Assembly (NCBI GenBank): GCA_025175895.1
Contig: CM046006.1
Coordinates: forward strand, 65,120,288-65,184,287
From: Wurfbainia villosa
Lineage: Eukaryota; Streptophyta; Magnoliopsida; Zingiberales; Zingiberaceae
DNA: 64,000 bases
Direction: 5' to 3'
This document shows positions 34,284 through 46,102 of this stretch, piece by piece; positions within the stretch are counted from its first letter, which is position 1, and the number at the start of each line of letters is the position of its first letter. The notes beneath the pieces were generated by a model. That model made no database searches. It was not told the origin of the DNA and saw only the letters and a program-made list of their open reading frames with translations. A program made the position numbers and the translations under genes.

Positions 34284-34643
34284 TGTTGGATTTCCGGCAC
34301 CGCGGCGAGTGTGTTCGAACATGTTTCGTAAATATGTGGCCAGCGGAAGAAATAAAAAGCAATAAATCTAATTTATTACATCATACACACCACACGCATG
34401 CATAGTACAACATGTGTAGATATAACCATAGTTTCAAATTTTGCAATAAAAGGAAATTTATTCTACGTATATCTGACGTATCACGTGTAGCGGGAAAGTC
34501 ATCAACCGGAGCGACCCTCGCTAGAATCTCCTCTATCTGTATCCACGCCGAGTATCTTTGGGATAACTTCACAAAGTCACGAGCCTCGTCTTCGTACGAG
34601 TCACTAGCCTCGTGTCGTAGACGATGTGATCAAGAGAAGATCA
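34284..34643 (-). repeat. Element D 5' LTR, inner part
   Basis: It matches 26850-27208 of the 3' LTR and ends at GATCA, the insertion point of element E. The outer part resumes at 44264. Confidence 0.92.
34639..34643. repeat. Target-site duplication of element E, left copy (GATCA)
   Basis: It matches 44259-44263. The D 3' LTR has one copy at the homologous position (about 27206). Confidence 0.92.
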
Positions 34644-35425
34644 TGTTGGTGCAATCGGCCCAGGTCACGATTGACCAGGACTTGAGTTTAACTCAAGTGA
34701 TATTTTGATGTTTCGACAAAAACATATGACAATGTGATTGTCATGGGAAAGTCCAAGTGGGACACTTGGCATTTGGGAAAAGTCCAAGTCATGGGTACTT
34801 GGCATGGAAAGTCCAACATGGGTTGGCAAGGGAAAGTCCAAACTTGAGTCTTGGCACTTGAGAAGTCCAAGGGGTTTGGTATTGGCGGCGTAAAGTCCAA
34901 GCGGGAGTCTTGGCGGCGTAAGTCCAATGTGCCTTGGCGGTGTAGACACCGTTAGCATGACATAGCTGATGGAAGCATCTGAAGGCTAGCGCGATGGATG
35001 AACAAGTCATGGATGACTTGGAGGGATCCGGGAGGCGTGAGGCTGATGGAGGTGGCTAGAAGGCTTAGGTCTAGGCTAAGGGTGGTCTAGCAAGTATGGG
35101 GACACCATATTTGGGTTAAAACCTCATGTTTGAGATGTGCCAGTCGACTGATGCCATGTGGCAGTCGACTGGCATAGTCAACTAGGGTTTGACTACAAGA
35201 ATTGCCCTAGCGATCATGCCATAGGTGGGCGATCGGTGATTAAACAATGATCGGTGATTAGGCAGCGGTCGGTGATCGTGTCGATCGATCGTGATGCTCG
35301 GATTTTAGGGCACAGAATGGAGTCTCACTCGACCGCTGGGACAAGCAGTCGAGTGATGCTTCATCAGTCGACTGATGTTTTTGATCAGTCGACTGATGTC
35401 CTAGTCGTTGGATTTTTCCATCGTG

Positions 35426-35430
35426 GATTA
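35426..35430. repeat. Target-site duplication of solo LTR F, left copy (GATTA)
   Basis: It equals 36484-36488. The E 3' LTR reads GTGGATTACACCG at the same place (43756-43768), with one copy. Confidence 0.92.
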
Positions 35431-36483
35431 TGTTGGATCGAGAAGCGTCGCTAGAGGGGGGGTGAATAGCGATCGTAAATCTTTCGTTCGAATTCGTTCG
35501 ATACACAAAATAAGAGCAGCGGAAAATAAATGAACACATTTATTTTACTTGGTTCACAACCCAGCGGTTGCTACTCCAAGGCTTTATCGGTCCTAGACCG
35601 CGTACGGAGGGCAAAACACTATAATGTCTCCTCCTCGTTGGAGGTAGGAGACAACGATCACAAAACCGAATATACGAGAATGAGGCAACAAGCCTACCTC
35701 ACCTCGTTATGAAGAAAACAAAGAATACAATATCAAAAATATTACTTGATTCTGCTGCCGACGATGAAGATCGTAACTTGGCATCGCGTCGGCGTTATGA
35801 CGATGTTGGAGCGTTGGCGTTGTAGGAGCACTTTGATGAATAAACTTGATATGTTTTTGGAGTTGGAATCCTCCTCCTTTTATAGACTTTGGCCTCTGAA
35901 TATGTCTCCTCATCTTTAGGAACGGATTACGAAATTGTCCAAAATTTATCGCAAAGTGGCTGCGTCAAACGTTATCCGTTTTGACCTAGCGCAAAAGTTG
36001 AGTCATCGCCATCACCGATCGATGACTCCCATCGATCGGTGATGGTCATCGATCATTACATGTCCAAAGAATGATCGCCCGGGCCACTTTCCTGCAATAA
36101 GAGGTTAGCTCGGAAAATGATAAATGCGACGGTTTCTGACCGTCCGATCTCGACCTAGACCTTCCACGGGAAGTCTTAATCGGATTGCTGCCTATGGTCA
36201 TCCCCGTAAAGAGGACACGACCTTACAATCTCTCACTCACACGAGCTTACCTCGATAGCAGCTCTCGCTTTCGGCCTTCCACTCGATTCCTTCGGCTCCC
36301 TCCGAAGTCACTCGAGTGTCGCCCGACCACCGCGGCTTCCTCCGGGTGTCGCTAGCCTTCAGCTCCAGCTTTAATACTTTTCTGCACACTTGATAGCTCG
36401 TGAGATAACGATGTAAACTTAACTTTGTGTCTTTGCCATAATCAAAAACACAGGTTCAATTATCTAGTGCCCTTGCACCAACA
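35431..36483 (-). mobile_element. Solo LTR F
   Basis: 1053 bases with TG...CA ends (TGTTGGATCGAG and ACCAACA on the plus strand) and perfect GATTA duplications, with no internal region: the product of recombination between two LTRs. Orientation is minus, from the complement of the CTAGAGGGGGGGTGAATAGC box near its left end and a TATA box complement (TTTTATAG, 35878-35885). It is the innermost insertion in the window. Confidence 0.9.
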
Positions 36484-36488
36484 GATTA
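36484..36488. repeat. Target-site duplication of solo LTR F, right copy (GATTA)
   Basis: It matches 35426-35430 and directly follows the CA end of F. Confidence 0.92.
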
Positions 36489-37069
36489 CACCGTTGTCTC
36501 ATAGCAACAGTGTGATCAGTCGACTGATGGTCCCGAGTAGTCGACTGATAGACCTTTTCCAGCACAGGTTGAAGCTATAATAGGAGCTCGTGATGGAGGA
36601 AAAGGCAGCGATTTTCTTGGGTAAAATTGAAGGGGAAAGTTGGTGCTTTCTAGTCCTTCAAAGCTAGTTCAAGGCAATCAAAGATCAAGCAATCTAAAGC
36701 TCTTGTAAAGTGTTTTCCTTTACTTGCATTTGTATTTCATTATTGTATTTGCTTGTATCTATTTGATTATTGTTGTAATCATCTTGTACGAGGTTTCTCC
36801 GCCTCCGGATTGTTCCGAGAAGGAGTGTTTATTAGTGGTTGCGTGTGCATCACTAGAGCTCGTAGAGCTCGATCTGTGGAGTAGGAATCGTGCGATTCCG
36901 AACCACGTTACATACTCGTGTTCTTGTTGTGTTTGTCGTATTTCGTTATTATTTCTATTTTCACTGCGTACTAACGAAATTGTAGAGACGACCACGATCG
37001 AATTCCAACGAAGAACGAATTCAGCGCTATTCACCCCCCCCCCTCTAGCGGCCTCAAATATCCTACAAT

Positions 37070-37081
37070 TGGTATCAGAGC
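37070..37081 (+). other. Element E primer-binding site
   Basis: TGGTATCAGAGC, complementary to initiator tRNA-Met, lies two bases after the LTR end. Confidence 0.92.
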
Positions 37082-37130
37082 CAGGTTCTTCTACGGATTA
37101 ACCGCCGGGAGCTAAAAGGCTAGAGGGAAG

Positions 37131-38691
37131 ATGGAATTCTAAAACAAGCTTGGATGGGACATCAACACTCCACTGCCATATGATCAAGAAGACTTTTCGG
37201 CGTGGATAACAAGAATGGAGACATTCTTTATGATGGATATAGAGGATTGGTTCATCCTGGTAGAAGGTTTTGAACCCCCTCGGGATAGGAAGGGACAAGT
37301 CCTCAAGTTGAAGAAATGGACCCAAGAGCAACGGCAAAAATTCAAAACCCTAGCTAAGGTAACAAAACTTTTAGAAGATTTGATAACTAATGATGTTTTG
37401 TTTAGGCTAGGTGAATATCTTGATGCCAAGGAGCTATGGGACAAATTAGCCAAGTTCAATGAGAAGCCCCACTTGGCACAAGTAGAAGAAGACAAGGAAG
37501 AGGATGAAGAGAGTTCATCTTCCTCACGAGCAAGTGAGGAGTCGGAAGTTGAAGAGGAGTCAACTTTCGGATCGGTGGAAGAAGAAGTAGAAGACACCTC
37601 CACCTCTAGGATTGAGGGGGAGAAAAGAATTTCCATTCCGGAGCAACAAGAGAAAGCTTCGACATCTAGTCAAGATGAAGAAGCTCCAATTCCGGTCTCA
37701 ATTAACCTAGGTAACTCAAACACTCTAATTTCAAATAAAATCCATATATTGTGTTTTGAGTGTAGGGAGTATGGGAACTACAAGAGCAAGTGCCCAAAGA
37801 AGGTTAAGAAGACTCCTCCGGCGCCTAAAAGTCAACAAAAGTCAAAGGATGTCAGTTCCCCATCACCTAAAGACAAGGAGCACATCATTTGCTTCAGATG
37901 TCGGCAACCGGGGCATTACCGAAATCAATGTCCTAGGCGGAGCAAAAAGACCCAAGAAGGAGCATCACAAGTAGGGGGAGCTACTAAGGCAAACCCTAAG
38001 GTATATTTTCATAATGCTCATTCTTTAAATTCTAAGCAAAAGCATGCTAGAATTAATTCAAATAACTTTGCTATTACTCTTGAATCAAAGCATGCTAGGA
38101 ATGATAACTATAGATCTATTTCAAAGAAGGAGAAATTTGGGACTAATATCCCTAGAAATGTCATTTCTAAGAAAACAATTAAGAAAATCGAAGACCATTT
38201 AGGTATCAATCCCAATAAGGGTAGATATATGTCTAAGGTGAATGGTAATGCCCAAAAACCTAATCAAAAATCATTTGGACAATTAGAATTAGAGAACCAA
38301 GCCTTAAAGTCAAGGCTTGAAAAGCTAGAAAATACCCTAAATAAGATACAAAGTCAAGGGTCAAGGGTCAAGATCTCAAAGTCAACATCTAGGACTCAAA
38401 AGACAAAAGTCAACTAAGGGCAAGAAAGGTTTGGGTCACAAACCTAAGCCTAAGGTGGCTTATCATTGTGTTCCATTTGACTATGGAACACAAACTAGGT
38501 CTAGGAAGACCAAGGTTGCAAGGGGAGTTACCTCTAGAGTCAACCTAGGTAAGACCATAATGACCAAGGCTAACAAGCCTAGGAGGGTCATTAGGAAGGT
38601 ATCTAGGGAGGTTATCCCTAAGGAATACCTAATTAATTCAATGAGCTCAAATAGATTTTGGGTTCCAAAGAGCGTGATTGATTCACGTTAA
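37131..38691 (+). pseudogene. gag: Element E Gag-like protein, early stop and frameshift
   Basis: The likely start ATG (37131) is followed by a TAA at codon 4, and the frame then reads on to 38417. The N-terminal part is a shortened copia Gag region (GFEPPRDRKGQVLKLKKWT is the counterpart of the GFELPRDERGEQIEKSRWT stretch in A). An acidic Ser-rich tract follows, then two zinc knuckles: the first has Tyr in place of His (CFECREYGNYKSKC), the second is intact (CFRCRQPGHYRNQC). A coiled-coil tract lies near residues 350-390. A frameshift between 38400 and 38430 leads to a basic tail ending in RFWVPKSVIDSR, the counterpart of WVPKSILKG in A, B and C. Two knuckles and a short N-terminus separate E from the A/B/C family. 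Confidence 0.85.
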
Positions 38692-39955
38692 ATGTGTTAG
38701 AATGTGCCAACCATGATTGGATGGGTAGTTAACTCAACCATGGTAAAGGTGGCACTTTAGATTATTTTCAAGGTTATGGTTACCTTGGAAATACATTTGA
38801 GCTTTAATCCTAAAGATTTTAGGATGTGCCAATATATTTTTGAAATCATGAAAATTAATAAAATTGGCACAATCTAGATTTAAAGGTCATAGTGTGTCAC
38901 TTTGATCTTTGGCACACTGTAGGAATCAATGTATCAAGAGAAGTGTGTTTAAGGTATAGAAGTTACATCAAGAGTAATACTCAAGTGTCACACACCTTGA
39001 TGTCTTGTACTTACTATGCTTTATGTGTTTCACCATGTGTTTGCATGGAAGGAATGTCTAGGGTGGATTGCATCTCACAAAACAAGTCTTTTACCTTGAT
39101 TGTGTATTTCAACACTTAGAAAGGGTGAGATGTTAGGATTTTGAAACCATTGAATGTTAATGTTTGCTAAAATGAAATAAAATATCAAAATACAGTAACG
39201 AATACATGAATATAAGCATAACATCAATATGTTCAATATACAAGATTAAACATGAAAAAATGGAATAAGTTAGATAAAGAAATCAAGATTTTCTGAATTT
39301 CAGAACTGGAAATCAGATATCGATCGGTCATCTGATTATCGATCGGTGATCCTGTAGCGATATCGTGAGTCAAGCGATCAGTCTTTGCTTCGAGGACTCA
39401 TTGTTGCACATCGATCGTGATGGGATACATCGATCGTGATGATAGTGCTTCACCGAGTGAGGGTCATCGATCGAGTGCTCATTGGCGGTCAGTGGTGATC
39501 GTACGATCGTGATGAGCAACATCGATCGACTAATGCTATGTACGACACGCGAAGACTCGTGATCGATTGATGGCCGGGCGATCGGCCGCTCGGTAAACCC
39601 GCTAATAAACCGCTATCAGTCGACTGATGCTACACATCAGTCGACTAGCATCGCGATTTTATAACGCCGAACCGCTAGGGTTCGGCGTCTTCACGCGTCT
39701 ATTTCCCGTTTTCCTTCTTCTCTCCGTTCGCCACTCCTTTCTCCGACGAGATTTTCCGACCGCTCCGGCCACCTAGGTTTTAGGTTTGATAGCCGAACTC
39801 TTCCTCTTGTGTTTTCACTCGTCTCACAACTTTAGTTCACTCCTTTTCAGTGGTTGTTTCTTCTTTTCCGATTAGGGTTTCGGCGTCCAGTCCTCCGGTG
39901 AACTTTCCGGTGGCCCCTTCAGCAATATCCGAATATTCCCTCATCACCCCTTCAA
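38692..39955 (+). other. Element E non-coding region before the accessory ORF
   Basis: A/T-rich to about 39300, then GATCGATCGG-like words and two CAGTCGACTG palindromes (about 39618 and 39639). The end looks like a promoter and 5' untranslated region: TTTTATAAC (39657-39665), a perfect 9-bp hairpin (39665-39687) and a C/T-rich stretch up to the ATG at 39956. Confidence 0.6.
39657..39687 (+). promoter_or_regulatory. TATA-like box followed by a perfect hairpin
   Basis: TTTTATAAC is followed at once by CGCCGAACC (39665-39673), loop GCTAG, GGTTCGGCG (39679-39687): nine perfect base pairs. It lies about 270 bases upstream of the accessory ORF start. The promoter role is inferred. Confidence 0.4.
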
Positions 39956-41252
39956 ATGGCACCGAAGTAAAATTTTCTTACTCAAAAACCCTAATTTTTC
40001 CGTTTCATTGTAATCTATTATAATCTAATCGTGTATTGGTGCCCTTGCATTTCATATTGTTGCATTACATTTATATAGGAGATCCCGTAGAAATGATCCA
40101 CCCGAGGGTGAATCACGATTGTACCAACCTATGTTGGTTAGGTACATCGATAGGGACTTCTTTGCACGTTACTGTAGTGATGTCATGGACATATTTGCAT
40201 ATTATCATCTCATGAAAATTGTCTTATGCACACATGCCATTAATGATGATCTCCTTAAGGAGTTTTATCAGAACCTAAAGAAGGTAGACGATGGCCCTAC
40301 CTACACTACTCGCGTTGCAAAACGCGATTTAGAGTTCACTCCTGCGATATTGCAGGAGTTTCTTTAGTGTAAGCCATCGGATGACACCTTCATTTTCTAC
40401 CCTACCTTTGATGCTCCTTTACCCGAGCCATTTGACCATATCTCTTTGGACTCCATGCATGAGCATGTTTTTGGTCATCCTCGTCCACCAGCACAGAATT
40501 TATTTCCTATTACTGAGCTATCTGCACCTGACAATGTACTCTACAAGGTCATTGTTGGGTGTTTTTTTTCGATCGTCACTCGGGGTCTGGCCAAGATTCG
40601 GCCTCCCCATCTCTTTCTACTGTACGCCATGCATAATAGGTTAGACATAAACATTGCATTAAACATGTTTCATTACATTGTGCATTTCATTTCCCCTGTA
40701 TAAGGGAAAGTGCATATGCCTTATGGGCACATTATCACTGCATGGTTAGAGTCAGTAGGCATCAACATTCACAGGGGATCACTGAGAGCGCTATCCGAGG
40801 TGTACGACTGCATATCAGTTCGTAACTTCTCGTTAGCAAAGCTGCAGATGGGGCATGGACAGATGGAGTTGGCACCTCGACCACCGCCCAGGGCATGTGG
40901 AGAGCCGCCTCTAGTGCCTGGAGAGGTTGGAGAGGACTATGAGGATGCAGACGCCGCTGATGAGGAGGATCAGATGCCAACAGATGCATCAGCGGCGGGT
41001 CCATCATATCGTCTTGGCCAGCTGGAGTCCAGATTCCAGATTCTTCCAGACTATCGAATGACTCACGATGCCGAGCTCTTAGTAGGGCAAACCTCCATGG
41101 GCGCACATCTTAGTCGAATGGAGGAGAGATACATTCAGATTGTAGAGTCCCAGAGCCGCATCGAGCAGCGTCAGCTCGATATGTATGAGATGATGCAGAC
41201 CTGGACTTTGAGCCAGCAGCCTCCTCCACCTCCACCTTCTGCAGACGACTAG
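39956..41252 (+). pseudogene. Accessory ORF resembling plant 'putative transposon protein' family, with introns
   Basis: Exon 1 is ATGGCACCGAA (39956-39966). A GT...AG intron (39967-40078) restores an open frame reading MAPKRSRRNDPPEGESRLYQ and on through YIDRDFFARYCSDVMDIF. The frame has one TAG (40365-40367) after LEFTPAILQEFL and continues to LFLLYAMHN (about 40639). A second probable intron (about 40640-40704) precedes MPYGHIITAWLESVGINI and a C-terminal acidic, then Pro-rich part ending in PPPPPPSADD. The second junction is out of frame by one base. From memory it resembles the uncharacterised plant transposon-associated domain seen in many plant retroelement ORFs. It could be an env-like or accessory gene of E, or a separate insertion; I find no clear TSD around it. 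Confidence 0.65.
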
Positions 41253-43025
41253 ATCTAGAGGATGTTAGATTTTTTTTGTTTTTCAGTTTTTGTAGTGAGA
41301 TTGATCATATCAAATCTCTATTTTGGATGTAAGAAACTGAAATCTTTTTAAATTGAATGAAATTTCTGTTTGTGAAAATCATGTGTGTTTGAGTGTGTAT
41401 TTGTATTAATGTATTGGTTTATGAAAATTGCTATATCATGACATGAAATTTCATCTTATCATATAACATGTCATGTCATTGGTTATGATTATTTTAGATG
41501 TCATGTTTGTTTTTAGATTATATCATATGCCATGACATCATTGACCATGAGTTATTGTTGATATCATTTATGCCATGATCATTTCATGCATTTAATTGTT
41601 TAAAATTGATTTAAGGATAATGGCATGACTTGGAGTCTCATTTATAAGGGAATCAAGTAGAGTTGCCTTAGAAAAATGCATGAAACCCTAATTTAGGGAG
41701 AATAACTTCACATCTCACATCACATTGACATGTATGTGTATTTATACACCCTAGATACATGTGAGATGCTAGGATAATAAGTTAGGTTCAAGGTGCATAG
41801 GTAGTGCATCTAGATGAACTCAAACTTATTTTAATCATCACCAAGAATCATAAGGAAAGCTAATATACAAGTTATGTATATTTAGCCAATAAACCATGGT
41901 TCAAAATAGATTTTCAAAAATATTTTAAAATCAATTTAGAAAATCTTGGTGAAGTCTATCTTTTGATAGCCATCATCATTGTAGAAGTTGATACAAAGTA
42001 GATCAAAAACTTTAAAGTTTTAATAATTTTTTAGCTTTGTACCAATCTCCTATCTTCATGGTAAAAATATTTTTCCAAAATTTTTCACCGATTGTATGTT
42101 GGATAAGTAATATACGTATCAAGTTTCGTGATTTTTTGATTTACGTAGAATTACTTATGAATTTCCAAAAGTCGAGTCTGATATCTGAAAATCAGGTTTT
42201 GATTATCGATCATTGCCTCTAAATGATCGTGATGGGCAGCGTTTGGACTTCATTGCAGCGCATATCACTTGTTGCTTTGTGCGGTCGGTGATGGACACAT
42301 TAGTCATTGTAGTAACAGTCATTGTCAATCGATTTGAGAAAACTAGGTTTGGTTAGCCCCATTTCAGCTGCGGTAAAGGTCCCTAACCACTCCTAACCCT
42401 AGGATATGCTTTGGGAAGCATTATAAAGGGTGAAAATCCATTTGATATGGATTAGGAGAGGTGTTAGGGTTTGTATCAAATTTAAGGTGTGGAAAGTTCA
42501 GGTTTGAACTTAGAACCTTAATTTTGATGGTTTAGAGTTCCTATTGGCTTAGGGACTTCCCAAGGACATTGTTGGTGCAATGGTCAAGGGGGATCAAGCC
42601 TTTAGGGGGAGTTATCCATCTTGGGATGATGGATGTGTTTCTTTTCTTGAAGGGGGAGAAGGTATTGGGAGAGTATCATCAATTGGGAAAATTGATGAAT
42701 TCTTGATACCCAATTTAGAAATTGGGAGAGTGAATAGGATTGTCTCTCTTGAGTGATATGGGACTTATCACTAGGAAGATAGTAGGCATCCTAGGTATTT
42801 TTAGACCAAGGGGGAGATTGTAAAATCTCATTGGGACATGAGACATTGACCTCCTTGGAGAGAAGACCTTTTTGATGTTAGTCAAAAAGGGAGAGAAAAT
42901 GTTTGGGGGAAAACTTTTGGAGAATGTTTAAGATTACCAATTTGGGATAATTAGTAAGGGAGTTGAGTTAGTGTTCTAACTCAATGTTTTGTTTGGTTTT
43001 TGTCAAACATCAAAAAGGGGGAGAT
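41253..43025 (+). other. Element E 3' non-coding region and polypurine tract
   Basis: No reading frame of note. It includes GGGGGAGTTATCC (about 42604), AGGGGGAGATTGTAA (about 42809) and other purine-rich phrases shared with G (14644-14988). It ends in AAAAAGGGGGAGAT just before the 3' LTR. Confidence 0.7.
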
Positions 43026-44258
43026 TGTTGGTGCAATCGACCCAAGTCACGATTGACCAGGACTTGAGTTTAACTCGAGTGATGTTTTGATGTTTCGACA
43101 AAAACATATGACAATGTGATTGTCATGGGAAAGTCCAAGTGGGACACTTGGCATTTGGGAAAAGTCCAAGTCATGGTACTTGGCATGGAAAGTCCAACAT
43201 GGGTTGGCAAGGGAAAGTCCAAGCTTGAGTCTTGGCACTTGAGAAGTCCAAGGGATTTGGTATTGGTAGCGTAAAGTCCAAGCGGGAGTCTTGGCGGCGT
43301 AAGTCCAATGTGCCTTGGCGGTGTAGACACCGTTAGCATGACATAGCTGATGGAAGCACCTGAAGGCTAGCGCGATGGATGAACAAGTCATGGATGACTT
43401 GGAGGGATCCGAGAGGCGTGAGGCTGATGGAGGTGGCTAGAAGGCTTAGGTCTAGGCTTAGGGTGGTCTAGCTTGTATGGGGACACCATACTTGGAGTTA
43501 AAACCTCATGTTTGAGGTGTGCGGTCGTGATGTCATGTGGCGGTCGTGGCATAGTCAACTAGGGTTTATTGCGGGAATTGCCCTAGCGATCATTGCCATG
43601 CCGTGATGATCGGTCGTGTGATCGGTCGGTGATGCTCGGATTTTAGGGCCGCAGAATGGAGTCTCACTCGGCGCTTGGGACAAGCGGTCAGTGATGCTTC
43701 ATCGATCGTGATGTCATGATCGGTCGGTGATGTCTAAGCCGTTGGATTTTTCGGCGTGGATTACACCGTTGTCTCCGCGGCAGTGTGATCGGTCGGTGAT
43801 GGTCGGCGGTCGGCCGATTTTCTTAAATTGAAGGGAAAGTTGGTTTCCGGTCCTTGAAACTAGTTCAAGGCAATCAAGATCAAGCATCAAAGCTTGTAAA
43901 GTGTTTTCCTTTACTTGTATTTGTATTTCATTATTGTATTTGCTTGTATCTATTTGATTATTGTTGTAATCATCTTGTACAAGGTTTCTCCGTCTCCGGA
44001 TTGTTCCGAGAAGGAGTGTTTATTAGTGGTTGCGTGTGCATCACTAGAGCTCGTAGAGCTCGATCCGTGGAGTAGGAACCGTGCGGTTCCAAACCACGTT
44101 ACATACTCGTGTTCTTGTTGTGTTTGTCGTATTTTGTTATTATTTCTATTTCCGCTGCGTACTAACGAAATTGTAGAGACGACCACAATCGAATTCCAAC
44201 GACGAACGAATTCAGTGCTATTCACCCCCCCCCCTCTAGCGGCCTCAAATATCCTATA
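43026..44258 (+). repeat. Element E 3' LTR
   Basis: A 1233-bp partner of the 5' LTR. Most of it is near-identical, but at 43520-43850 nearly all CAGTCGACTG palindromes and some neighbouring words are replaced by shorter GGTCGGTG/GATCGTG words. The end is CCTATA instead of CCTACA. Confidence 0.9.
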
Positions 44259-44263
44259 GATCA
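44259..44263. repeat. Target-site duplication of element E, right copy (GATCA)
   Basis: It matches 34639-34643; the D LTR resumes directly after it. Confidence 0.92.
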
Positions 44264-46097
44264 AAATCCGAATCAAAATTCGGATTCAAAACAAGTCCTT
44301 AAAAACTCACTTCTCCGGAGAGGTATTCTCCCACCGTTTGACGAATCCTTCGTCCTCCACCTATGAGGATTACCAGAGATCGAATCCCCGGCAAGGAAGC
44401 CGCTGTCAGAGCTCCAAATGTCGTCCAAACGATGCTCCGACACGAAATAAACAAGCTGTACAGAAAACGGGACAGCTTTGGTGGAGGATTAGCGCCGGCC
44501 AAATAAGGAAGCTAGATGCTCACCTTGTCGCCGGAGCCAAGGAAGATCACCAGATGGTCATCGAGGATCGCCGACTGAAGCTTGGATGCCGGCAACAACT
44601 TGGACGGTGGCACAAGAGGTTGGCGGCGGCTAGGGTTTGGGCGCCGACCACAAGAGGGGAAGCAACTTTGGATTAGAGCTCTCATTAAACCCTTGAGCCC
44701 TATTTTATAGAGAACAAATTCTCCTAATGATTATTGGTTCATAACCAAAACCCGTTAACCCGCTCCATTAATTTAAGTTAAAATAAACCAAACCGATTTG
44801 GTCTATTTTAAGTTAAAACGAACTGAACCAACTTTGGTTTATTCGTTTAAAACAAACCAAACCCCTTTGGTTTATTCTCCACCATTGGATTAGAACCAAA
44901 CCAATTTGGTTCATCCATCATGTCTTCATAATACATGGCATGTCCACGCTTCCATTGCGACTGAAACGATTTCATGCTCGCTCCTTGTTTGGTCCAACCA
45001 AACCTAGTTTCTCTCGATCTGAGAATCTCATTCTCAAGCTCCTTTTAAATCCTTCGGATTACGCTCGTTGTGCGTGTGACCAAATAGGTTCTCGATTTAT
45101 GTTGGTCATCTATAATTAACCATTAATTATAGAACGATCATGAGTGGCACCTAGTAATACATCATGATTCTCAATTAACCAAAAAGATCAACAGTTGATC
45201 CAGAACTATTTTTGAAACCCTTCAGCAGCTACAATAAATCGTGCCCCATTCCTTTCACTCATCTTATACCCACTTGGTTCAGGACATGGTCTATAGTGTC
45301 AGTCCCCACTAGGTTGACTACATCACACCTAGCCCAAGTATCATTTCCTCGTCCTACGGATTCTAGTTACTGCACATGTATCGAAGAGTATCTTACTCTA
45401 AACATGTAATGCTTTGGCCAAAGACTTTAGTAACAATCCGACGAGAGGCCATGGGTATACATCTCCTCGCAAAGAGTGGTGAATCCTTTATAGGCTATTC
45501 AAACACCTTCGGTCACTTCGACTTATGCCCAATCATCCCGGGTCCACATCTCCTCAGAGATGCTTGCTTAAGATGTCAAAGCATAGGTCTTCATGACCAA
45601 GATGACTTGAATACCGCAAGTCAAAGGAACATCGCACTTAAGCTGTAGTAAGAACTTCATTGACATATCCATATATGCAGAGAACCATATGAAGTCTTAC
45701 AACTAGTCACTCCAATGAACTAGTTACCATAACTATCATCCACGATTAACTCCGAACATCACAATGTCTCCAGCCAGTGAGAATCAGCTTCTTGGATATA
45801 CCAAGGAGTATACCTCATGCTAGTCTCGACAGAATTGATGGTGTCCGAATCCATCAATTCATCGACTAGGGATAATTTCGATACATCACAATTACACATG
45901 TAGAGATACTCACTAGTTGTGATCCAATCACAAATTCTCTCATGCTGTGAATCGTATCGTGGACATTTAGTAAATGAGTTTAAGATCTAATCAAATACAT
46001 GAGAACATGTATACTCAAATAGTGAATCTTCATTTATCATATAAATGGTTCAAACATAAGGCGATTGTCTTAGGACATCTCTCATATATTACTAACA
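44264..46097 (-). repeat. Element D 5' LTR, outer part
   Basis: It matches 27209-29060 of the 3' LTR, including the TATA box complement (about 44700-44709), and ends CTAACA before the AAGAA duplication. About 95% identical by eye. Confidence 0.92.
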
Positions 46098-46102
46098 AAG
46101 AA
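46098..46102. repeat. Target-site duplication of element D, right copy (AAGAA)
   Basis: It matches 26845-26849. Confidence 0.93.

Larger units (their letters stand above)
34644..37067 (+). repeat. Element E 5' LTR, interrupted by solo LTR F
   Basis: It runs from TGTTGGTGCAATC to TCCTACA. Removing F and one TSD leaves about 1366 bases against 1233 for the 3' LTR. Perfect CAGTCGACTG palindromes occur at about 35140-35400 and 36520-36550, where the 3' LTR has shorter, different words. Confidence 0.9.
34644..44258 (+). mobile_element. Element E: gag-only copia-type element with an extra ORF, inside D
   Basis: The plus-strand element has TSD GATCA. Layout: 5' LTR 34644-37067 (containing solo LTR F), primer-binding site 37070-37081, gag remnant 37131-38691, non-coding DNA with a spliced accessory ORF (39956-41252), polypurine tract (about 43012-43025), 3' LTR 43026-44258. 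No pol. The terminal CA has become TA at the far end (44257-44258). G is a relative. Confidence 0.9.
26850..46097 (-). mobile_element. Element D: pol-bearing copia retrotransposon in the 3' LTR of C
   Basis: The minus-strand element has TSD AAGAA. In its own sense: 5' LTR (46097-44264, then [element E], then 34643-34284), degenerate primer-binding site (34280-34268), long repeat-bearing leader, gag (33004-32339), zinc knuckle and protease, integrase, reverse transcriptase, RNase H (to 29081), 3' LTR (29060-26850). The protease-integrase-RT order defines Ty1/copia. Without E it is about 9.6 kb. The coding part has several stops and at least one frameshift, so it is defective. Confidence 0.93.
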
